Source of the DNA: Gammaproteobacteria bacterium
GTDB lineage: Bacteria > Pseudomonadota > Gammaproteobacteria > UWMA-0217
Assembly (NCBI GenBank): GCA_011330835.1
Contig: DRPO01000605.1
Span: forward strand, 1 to 12,232
Reading direction: 5' to 3'
DNA: 12,232 bases
Under the pieces are notes generated by a model that was not told the origin of the DNA, did not search any database, and worked only from the letters and a program-made list of their open reading frames with translations. Made by a program: the position numbers and the translations under genes. This document shows, one piece after another, positions 7,570 to 12,232 of the stretch (the stretch's first letter is position 1; every line of letters begins with the position of its first letter).

Positions 7570-7767
7570 CCCCAATGCCGTTCAGTCAACCCCATACCAC
7601 TCTCAAAGTGGCGGGAATGGGATTTTGGCGTTTCGCCGTGGATTCCGGGTCTTCGCTCCACTCAGCCCGGAATGACGGGAGGGGTATACCCCTCGTCGTC
7701 ATTCCCGCGAACGCGGGAATCCATTGCCTCGACCTGGATCCCGGATCGTTAATTGAACGGCATTGGG
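7570..7767. mobile_element. MITE-like palindromic element with TIRs and 5-bp target duplication
   Basis: Ends are near-perfect inverted repeats: CCCCAATGCCGTTCAGT (7570-7586) and ATTGAACGGCATTGGG (7752-7767). TCATG flanks both sides (7565-7569 and 7768-7772) as a candidate target-site duplication. Inside are nested palindromes: a hairpin unit at 7639-7678 (ATTCCGGG/CCCGGAAT) identical to that at 6057-6096, the 16-bp palindrome GAGGGGTATACCCCTC (7679-7694), and ATTCCCGCGAACGCGGGAAT (7701-7720). There is no transposase; at about 198 bp it is a non-autonomous element. It sits between the start codon of the Fe-S gene and that gene's original 5' region. Confidence 0.82.
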
Positions 7768-7768
7768 T

Positions 7769-7868
7769 CATGGCTGGCCGCGCCATACCTCCAGAGATCG
7801 ATTCACCACGCGAAAACCATCGCTCATACGGGTTATTCCCCCTCAATCAATGTGGTTATAACTTGTTG
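7769..7868 (-). other. Displaced native 5' region of the Fe-S protein gene
   Basis: On the minus strand this stretch reads from the predicted transcription start (near 7868) down to ATG 7771, which is the second copy of the duplicated target site. It contains GGAGGT followed at once by ATG GCG CGG CCA GCC ATG (ending at 7769). Removing the element and one TCATG copy would join this to ACC CAC CAG of the Fe-S gene, giving MARPAMTHQQQ. Reading from here now enters the element in another frame and stops at TGA 7588-7586, 17 bases before ATG 7568, so coupling to the present start is conceivable. Which start the ancestral gene used is not certain. Confidence 0.55.
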
Positions 7869-7874
7869 ATATTC

Positions 7875-7880
7875 ATTATA
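7875..7880 (-). promoter_or_regulatory. -10 element of the divergent Fe-S gene promoter
   Basis: The minus strand reads TATAAT, a perfect consensus, centred 32 bp from the operator centre. Predicted start near 7868; the present leader to ATG 7568 would be about 300 bases because of the inserted element, against about 80-100 before insertion. Confidence 0.72.
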
Positions 7881-7902
7881 TTTGCGCCGGAACACCCCCA
7901 CC

Positions 7903-7916
7903 TTGACAAGTATCAA
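7903..7916. promoter_or_regulatory. FNR/DNR-type operator shared by two divergent promoters
   Basis: TTGACAAGTATCAA matches TTGAT-N4-ATCAA at 9 of 10 positions and is centred at 7909.5. A -10 hexamer lies exactly 32 bp away on each side: TAGAAT at 7939-7944 for the plus strand (norE) and TATAAT at 7875-7880 on the minus strand (Fe-S gene). One bound dimer would be at -41.5 for both promoters. Confidence 0.85.
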
Positions 7917-7938
7917 TTTCCGGCCCCTCCCGTTCCCC

Positions 7939-7944
7939 TAGAAT
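7939..7944 (+). promoter_or_regulatory. -10 element of the norEF operon promoter
   Basis: TAGAAT, five of six matches to TATAAT, centred 32 bp from the operator centre. Predicted start near 7951 gives a leader of about 32 bases to the norE ATG at 7983 and argues against the GTG/ATG at 7953/7956 as start codons. Confidence 0.8.
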
Positions 7945-7982
7945 GCCGCTGAGTGATGCTTTTGGGGCCGCGGCCACCGACA

Positions 7983-8564
7983 ATGACAACAACCACACAG
8001 CGTAACGAACCCGCCCTGCTGCCCGGCGACTTCGCCATCTGGATTTTCATCTTCGCGGAGTTGCTGGTCTTCGGCGTCTTTTTTCTGATCTATGCCGTGG
8101 TGCGCATTCAGAATCTGGAGATGTTCAATCATTACCAGTTGACGCTGAATCGCGAATTCGGGGCGGCCAACACGCTGCTGCTGATCACCGCCAGTTATTT
8201 CGTGGTGCGCGCGGTTCACGCCATTCGCGAGGGCCAGGTGCGAAACTGCCAGTTCTGGCTGTATGCGGCGCTGGGTTGCGGCGGCGGCTTTCTGGCGCTG
8301 AAATCACTGGAGTTCCATGAAAAGTTTTCCGCCGGCATCGGTCTGGGAACCAATACGTTTTACATGTTCTATCTGTCACTGACCGCTTTCCATTTTCTGC
8401 ATGTCATTCTCGGCATGATCATTTTGCTGGCCGTCGCCATCAAGGCCAGACTCGGCTACTACAGCGCGGCGGAACATACCGGCGTCGAAACCGGCGCGTC
8501 GTACTGGCACATGGTCGACCTGGTCTGGATCATCCTGTTTCCACTGGTCTACATCATCCGATGA
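7983..8564 (+). CDS. norE: NorE, cytochrome c oxidase subunit III-like NOR accessory protein
   Basis: A 193-residue, five-TM inner-membrane protein of the COX3 family (segments at about 17-39, 59-80, 91-108, 125-154, 174-192). The signatures FHFLHVILGM (136-145) and YWHMVDLVWIILFPLVY (174-190) are those of subunit III. The five-helix length, as opposed to seven in true oxidase subunit III, and the pairing with a norF-like gene identify NorE. NorE/NorF are not essential for catalysis but raise NOR activity or stability in Paracoccus-type systems. The start at 7983 is preferred because a longer opening from 7953 would begin almost at the predicted transcription start. No strong Shine-Dalgarno is seen. 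It leads an operon through norD and overlaps norF by ATGA. Confidence 0.93.
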   Translation: MTTTTQRNEPALLPGDFAIWIFIFAELLVFGVFFLIYAVVRIQNLEMFNHYQLTLNREFGAANTLLLITASYFVVRAVHAIREGQVRNCQFWLYAALGCGGGFLALKSLEFHEKFSAGIGLGTNTFYMFYLSLTAFHFLHVILGMIILLAVAIKARLGYYSAAEHTGVETGASYWHMVDLVWIILFPLVYIIR

Positions 8565-8821
8565 ACAGAATTTTCAACATCCACGCCATCTGGCTCATCA
8601 TGCTGGGCCTGACGCTGTCCACCTACGCCATGGGCAAATTCGGCCTGGGCGGGATCGGCGTCGTCGCCTTCCTGCTCTTCACCTCGATCATCAAGGGCAG
8701 CTTCATTATTCATGATTTCATGGAACTCAGGGGCGTGTCGCTGCTATGGCGCGCTATCATGCATGGCTGGCTGTGGATCATTTGCCTGACCATTTTCACG
8801 ACTTATGTCATTGGTCGCTGA
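8561..8821 (+). CDS. norF: NorF, cytochrome c oxidase subunit IV-like membrane protein
   Basis: An 86-residue protein with three hydrophobic segments (about 9-25, 31-50, 66-84). The motif K45-G-S-F-I-I-H-D-F-M-E-L56 is the hallmark of the prokaryotic COX4/NorF/CyoD-like family. Its start overlaps the norE stop as ATGA (8561-8564), indicating translational coupling. NorF acts with NorE as an accessory to NorCB; its mechanism is not settled. Confidence 0.88.
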   Translation: MNRIFNIHAIWLIMLGLTLSTYAMGKFGLGGIGVVAFLLFTSIIKGSFIIHDFMELRGVSLLWRAIMHGWLWIICLTIFTTYVIGR

Positions 8822-8836
8822 CAACAGGAGGAGCCC

Positions 8837-9292
8837 ATGACGACATCCGATCATCCGGTTTACGACCCATCCGCCATCCCGCGGGTGGACATCGATTTCA
8901 TGAACGACACACACAATGACGAGATTCGCCTGGTCAACGCGCTCGGACGATTGATCACCGCCTGCCAGTCCAATCCGGACTGTGGCGAAACGGAATTCGC
9001 GGCGATTGCCGATGCGCTGCAAGAGTGGCGGGATCACAGCCACGCCCATTTCGCGCGCGAGAACGAACTGATGCGGGAATTCGGCTTCCCCGCGTTCCCC
9101 GTTCATTCCGGCGAGCACGAGGCCGCGCTGGGGCGACTGGACGCGCTCATCGACGCCTGGCGAACCAACCCCGACATCGACCAGCTCGCCAGTTTCGTGC
9201 TGGAGCAATGGCCGCAGTGGTTCGAAAACCACGTCAACACCATGGACATGATGACCGCTCGCTTCGCGGTCATGCAGGGCTATCAGCCGTGA
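8837..9292 (+). CDS. Bacteriohemerythrin
   Basis: A 151-residue single-domain hemerythrin, a four-helix bundle holding a diiron site that binds O2 or NO. The full ligand set is visible in order: H26 (THNDE), H71 and E75 (HAHFARE, H-x3-E), H90 and H94 (HSGEH, H-x3-H), H132 and D137 (NHVNTMD, H-x4-D). There is no signal peptide, so it is cytoplasmic. A strong Shine-Dalgarno, AGGAGGAG (8826-8833), gives it its own initiation 15 bases after norF, and its stop overlaps the norQ start as GTGA. Its place inside the nor operon suggests NO or O2 buffering, or delivery of iron to NorB; these roles are inferred, though NO binding and repair-related roles are known for other hemerythrin-like proteins. 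Confidence 0.93.
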   Translation: MTTSDHPVYDPSAIPRVDIDFMNDTHNDEIRLVNALGRLITACQSNPDCGETEFAAIADALQEWRDHSHAHFARENELMREFGFPAFPVHSGEHEAALGRLDALIDAWRTNPDIDQLASFVLEQWPQWFENHVNTMDMMTARFAVMQGYQP

Positions 9293-10071
9293 GCGACCTG
9301 CCCTTCTACCAGCCCCAGCACGACGAGGTCGCGCTGTTCGAGCACGCCTACAACAATCAATTGCCGCTGCTGCTCAAGGGGCCGACCGGCTGCGGCAAGA
9401 CGCGCTTTATCGAACACATGGCGGCGCGCCTCGGGCGCCCGCTCTACACCGTCGCCTGTCACGACGATCTGACCGCCGCCGATCTGGTGGGACGACACCT
9501 GATCGGCGATGGCGAAACCTACTGGCAGGACGGCCCGCTGACCCGGGCGGTGCGCGAAGGCGCGATCTGCTATCTCGACGAGGTCGTCGAGGCGCGCAAG
9601 GATACGACGGTGGTTTTACATCCACTCTCCGACGACCGGCGCATGCTTCCCATCGAACGCACCGGCGAGCTGCTGAAAGCGCCGCCGGAATTCATGCTGA
9701 TCGTTTCCTACAACCCCGGCTACCAGAACCTGCTCAAGGGCATGAAGCCTTCGACCCGCCAGCGGTTCGTCGCGTTGCGTTTCGACTACCCCGACCCGGA
9801 AACCGAAACCACCATCGTGCAAAAGGAAACCGCCATCGACGAGAACATGGCGAAACGATTGATCGAGCTGGCCCATGCGCTGCGGGCGCTCAAGGATCAC
9901 GATCTGGAGGAATCCGCCTCCACCCGCCTGCTGGTCTACGCCGCCACGCTGATCCAGTCGGGATTCGACCCCATCGCCGCCTGCCGCGCCGCCATCGTCG
10001 AACCGCTGACCGACGAGGAGGAAACTGTCGAGGCGCTGATGCAGGTGGTTCAAGCCAAAATGGGAGGATAA
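9289..10071 (+). CDS. norQ: NorQ, MoxR-type AAA+ ATPase for NOR activation
   Basis: A 260-residue cytoplasmic AAA+ ATPase of the NirQ/NorQ/CbbQ/GvpN group. Walker A is GPTGCGKT (31-38), Walker B ICYLDE (93-98), sensor 1 is N142 (SYNPGYQ), and the arginine-finger region is STRQRF (155-160). The C-terminal helical region runs from about 170 to 260. NorQ works with the VWA protein NorD to activate NorB, probably by remodelling it for FeB insertion. GTG at 9289 overlaps the hemerythrin stop (GTGA) and yields the family's usual length and N-terminus (PFYQPQHDEV); longer openings read into the hemerythrin gene in another frame and are rejected. Confidence 0.96.
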   Translation: MSDLPFYQPQHDEVALFEHAYNNQLPLLLKGPTGCGKTRFIEHMAARLGRPLYTVACHDDLTAADLVGRHLIGDGETYWQDGPLTRAVREGAICYLDEVVEARKDTTVVLHPLSDDRRMLPIERTGELLKAPPEFMLIVSYNPGYQNLLKGMKPSTRQRFVALRFDYPDPETETTIVQKETAIDENMAKRLIELAHALRALKDHDLEESASTRLLVYAATLIQSGFDPIAACRAAIVEPLTDEEETVEALMQVVQAKMGG

Positions 10072-10075
10072 CCCG

Positions 10076-10474
10076 ATGCGCGATCACGACCACGATCACA
10101 CCGCCGCTTTCGCGGAAGCCTTTTTCATGGCGAACCTGCTGTTCGTCGGCGTCTTTCACCTGGCGCTGTGGGTGTTGTGGCTGACGCGCCGCGACCGGGT
10201 CTCGCCCATTGCGCGCGACCACCTGAAACAGGCGCTCGCCGGCAGCGCGTTCACCACGCTGCTGTTTCTGGCGCTCAACATCGGCATCATGCTCACCACC
10301 GGCTATCACTCCGTGGGCGGCCTGCTGACGCTGGAAATCTACTATATGTTCATCGTGCCGCTGTTCATGCTGATCGGCATTCTGGGATTCAAGAAAGCGA
10401 TCACCCGGGAGGAATATCGCTACCCTGTCTTCGCGCGATTGTTGAATATCGAAACCGCGGCCAACCCGGCATGA
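10076..10474 (+). CDS. Small 3-TM membrane protein between norQ and norD
   Basis: A 132-residue protein of unknown function. A histidine/aspartate-rich start (HDHDH at 4-8) precedes three hydrophobic segments at about 17-37, 55-75 and 85-106, with R47-D48-H49 before TM2, the layout of small DUF4870-like membrane proteins. The C-terminus (107-132) is polar with KAITREEYRYP. GGGAGGA (10062-10068) is a good ribosome site, and the gene starts four bases after norQ. It ends by ATGA overlap with the next gene. The N-terminal His/Asp cluster could bind a metal ion, which would suit a NOR metallation operon, but that is inference. It resembles the 125-residue protein at 6239 in topology and in the R-x-H position. 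Confidence 0.85.
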   Translation: MRDHDHDHTAAFAEAFFMANLLFVGVFHLALWVLWLTRRDRVSPIARDHLKQALAGSAFTTLLFLALNIGIMLTTGYHSVGGLLTLEIYYMFIVPLFMLIGILGFKKAITREEYRYPVFARLLNIETAANPA

Positions 10475-10665
10475 GCAAACTCCGCTGTCATCACTGTGGC
10501 AAACCCATCGACGCGCAAGACGCGACCTGCCCGCATTGCGGCATTCCGCTGCCGCCGGCAAAGGCGTTGACGCCCCACCGGAAATTCATCCTCTGGTTTG
10601 TCGCGCTGGTGATCTTCTGCCTGGCGTTGATCTACTGGCTGCCGCCAGACTGGACGGGGCTATGA
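10471..10665 (+). CDS. Zinc-ribbon protein with one C-terminal TM segment
   Basis: A 64-residue protein. C6-H-H-C9 and C20-P-H-C23 form a zinc-ribbon or rubredoxin-like knuckle pair, followed by a short proline-rich linker and one transmembrane helix at about 38-57. It is therefore a tail-anchored cytoplasmic metal-ribbon protein. The start is set by ATGA overlap with the upstream gene (10471-10474); a longer opening in the same frame runs back over the upstream gene and is rejected. norD starts three bases after its stop. The function is unknown; a scaffold or metal-sensing part for NorQ-NorD action at the membrane is speculation from operon position. Confidence 0.85.
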   Translation: MSKLRCHHCGKPIDAQDATCPHCGIPLPPAKALTPHRKFILWFVALVIFCLALIYWLPPDWTGL

Positions 10666-10668
10666 CCC

Positions 10669-12232
10669 ATGGAAGAACTGGTCGGCAAAATCTGGCATCG
10701 ATGGATCACCGCCTCGGCGGAACAACGCCATCCCGAAGCTGCGGTCGCGCTCGACGATATTCAACGATCCGTGGGCATTTTCTTTCGCGCGCTGGGCGGT
10801 GAAGGCGGTTTGCGCATCGAACGCAGCACCGACGCCCAGGTGAACGCCCGCCGCACGCTGCTGCAACGCATCGCGGGAACCGGAAAAACCGTGCAATACG
10901 CCTGGCGCGATGAGGAAACGCTCAGATTGCCGGAAGAAATCGCCCTGTTTCCCGAACGGTCGCTGAACCGGAAACTCTATCTCTGGCTGGCCGCGCTGTC
11001 GGTCGCGCCGGATGAAGGCGGAGACTGGATCAGCCGCAACCAGTTCCGCACCCGCGCAACATTGGCCGCCTGGCCCGGACTGGAAAAAATCTATCGACAA
11101 CTGCTGGCGGCCCACCTGCGGCAACGACCGCTCCCCGAAAACCTCCCCGATGACGAAGCCCGACAGGAGCGGGCGATCCGCGCCGCGCTGGAGAATCCCG
11201 AAACCCCGGTCACGCTGCAATACGCCCGACGCCCGCCCCAGCCTGTGCCGCTCTGGCTGCATCCCTCGCCGCCGCCTCTGGAAGAACCGGTCGAAAACCC
11301 GTCGCCGGATGACGAGGCCGAATCGCCCGAACCCAACCCTTCCCGCTCGACTCGCCAACAGCACAAGCGCAAACGGGCGGAATACACCGACATGCCCGAC
11401 GGCAAGAACGGCCTGCTGAGTTTCCGCCTCGAAAGCCTGTGGAGCTGGGCCGAATACATCAAGGTGGATCGCACCACCACGGAAGATGATGACGACGATG
11501 CCGGCAAGACCGCCGAGGACATGGATAAAATTACACTGGCCCGCGACAACCAGACCACCGCCAGTCGCATCCGGCTCGACCTCGACCTGCCCGCCAGCCA
11601 GTACGACGACATCGTGCTCGGTGAAGGCATCCCCGTCGATGAATGGGACTATCGCCAACAGCGACTGCAAAAGGCCCACTGCCGGCTGCAACTGATGACC
11701 GCGCGCCACGCCGAAAACACCGCCTTGCCGGATCGCCTGCGCCCCCAGGCCCGCCGCATTCACCGCCATTTCGAAATGCTCCGTCCCCAGCGTCACTGGG
11801 TCAGCCGGCAGAACGACGGCTCGGAAATCGACATGGAAAACTACATCCGTTTTTTCACCGACCGCCGCCTCGGCAAGACCGGCAACGACGCGCCCGTCTA
11901 TCGCAGCCTGCGCAACCAGACCCGCGACCTCGCCTGCCTGCTACTCGCCGACCTGTCGCTCTCCACCGACGCCCACATCAACAACGACGCCCGCGTGATC
12001 GACGTCATCCGCGACGCCCTGCACCTGTTCTCCGAAGCGCTAGACGCCACCGGCGACCGTTTCGCCCTGCACGGCTTCTCCTCGCGCAACCGCAACCACA
12101 TCCGCTTCTACAACATCAAGACCTTCGACGACCCGCACGACAAAGCCGCGCGCGGGAGGATCAACGCCATCAAACCGGGCTACTACACCCGCATGGGCGC
12201 CGCCATCCGCTACGCCAGCCAACTGCTCGAAA
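10669..12232 (+). CDS. norD: NorD, von Willebrand factor A protein for NOR activation (3' end cut by window)
   Basis: The frame is open from ATG 10669 to the window end, 521 full codons, so the C-terminus is missing (family members are usually a little over 600 residues). The N-terminal region (1-195) is helical. A proline- and acid-rich linker (195-245) follows, then a conserved central part (LSFRLESLWSWAEYIKVDR, about 247-265) with an acidic run EDDDDDAG. The C-terminal VWA domain has the MIDAS motif D428-L-S-L-S432-T-D and the downstream T507 (GYYTRMGAA). NorD is the partner of NorQ: the VWA domain recruits the AAA+ ring to NorCB for FeB insertion. It starts three bases after the zinc-ribbon gene, suggesting coupled translation. 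Its ATG is supported by operon spacing; no strong Shine-Dalgarno is seen. Confidence 0.95.
   Translation, partial: MEELVGKIWHRWITASAEQRHPEAAVALDDIQRSVGIFFRALGGEGGLRIERSTDAQVNARRTLLQRIAGTGKTVQYAWRDEETLRLPEEIALFPERSLNRKLYLWLAALSVAPDEGGDWISRNQFRTRATLAAWPGLEKIYRQLLAAHLRQRPLPENLPDDEARQERAIRAALENPETPVTLQYARRPPQPVPLWLHPSPPPLEEPVENPSPDDEAESPEPNPSRSTRQQHKRKRAEYTDMPDGKNGLLSFRLESLWSWAEYIKVDRTTTEDDDDDAGKTAEDMDKITLARDNQTTASRIRLDLDLPASQYDDIVLGEGIPVDEWDYRQQRLQKAHCRLQLMTARHAENTALPDRLRPQARRIHRHFEMLRPQRHWVSRQNDGSEIDMENYIRFFTDRRLGKTGNDAPVYRSLRNQTRDLACLLLADLSLSTDAHINNDARVIDVIRDALHLFSEALDATGDRFALHGFSSRNRNHIRFYNIKTFDDPHDKAARGRINAIKPGYYTRMGAAIRYASQLLE

Noticed and set aside
7569..7661. N-terminal 31-residue extension of the Fe-S protein from ATG 7661
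   Set aside because: The extension is encoded entirely by the repeat element and so is not ancestral; ATG 7568 is preferred, though use of the upstream start cannot be excluded.
3815..7720. Possible CRISPR array from the repeated palindromes
   Set aside because: The copies are few, unevenly spaced by kilobases and bounded by TIR-like ends; there are no regular spacers or cas genes.
7464..7952. 162-codon plus-strand frame over the Fe-S gene 5' end, element and promoter
   Set aside because: It spans the antisense of a real gene, a palindromic element and a promoter region; no domain and no ribosome site.
7953..7982. Upstream GTG/ATG starts for norE
   Set aside because: They lie at the predicted transcription start and would add a non-conserved segment; ATG 7983 gives a normal NorE N-terminus.
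9025..9288. Longer norQ opening through the hemerythrin gene
   Set aside because: The region encodes the full hemerythrin in another frame with all ligands; GTG 9289 gives the normal NorQ length.

Overview
The window is part of a denitrification island from a proteobacterial denitrifier, most likely a gamma- or betaproteobacterium. The reasons are a heme d1 protein, a cytochrome-c-dependent nitric oxide reductase (cNOR) very like the pseudomonad enzyme, a TonB-dependent outer-membrane receptor (so a Gram-negative), FNR/DNR-type anaerobic operators, G+C-rich coding sequence, and dispersed repeats of the ATTCCCGC...GCGGGAATGACG kind. The exact genus cannot be read from the sequence.

Layout. 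(1) 7-1632: a periplasmic c-heme plus heme-d1 protein of the NirS/NirN/NirF superfamily, best read as NirN-like, closed by a strong terminator; it looks like the end of a nir operon that starts outside the window. (2) 1727-3743: a TonB-dependent receptor behind its own FNR/DNR-type promoter. (3) 3762-3834: a solo piece of a palindromic repeat. (4) 3922-5906: norC and norB behind a perfect FNR/DNR box, ending in a strong hairpin terminator. (5) 5907-6238: a repeat-bearing intergenic stretch. (6) 6239-7568: a small 3-TM protein gene converging with a membrane-bound bis-[4Fe-4S] protein gene of the CcoG/NapH/NosR type on the minus strand. (7) 7570-7767: a small nested-palindrome element (MITE-like) with terminal inverted repeats and a 5-bp duplication, sitting exactly at the start codon of the Fe-S gene. 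(8) 7875-7944: one FNR/DNR box placed at exactly 32 bp from -10 hexamers on both strands, a likely bidirectional anaerobic promoter. (9) 7983-12232: a tight, largely overlapping operon norE-norF-hemerythrin-norQ-3TM protein-zinc-ribbon TM protein-norD; norD runs off the end.

How the genes fit together. NirN (if that is the right call) finishes heme d1 for the cd1 nitrite reductase, which makes NO. NorCB reduces NO to N2O. NorQ (MoxR AAA+) and NorD (von Willebrand A) mature NorCB, probably by metal (FeB) insertion. NorE and NorF are auxiliary membrane subunits. The hemerythrin, the two small 3-TM proteins, the zinc-ribbon TM protein and the membrane Fe-S protein have no established NOR role that I can name; their operon position and shared FNR/DNR-type control suggest NO handling, iron supply or NOR assembly. 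The most notable results are the symmetric bidirectional operator, the element insertion that severed the Fe-S gene from its native 5' region, and the uncharacterised accessory proteins in the norEFQD operon.
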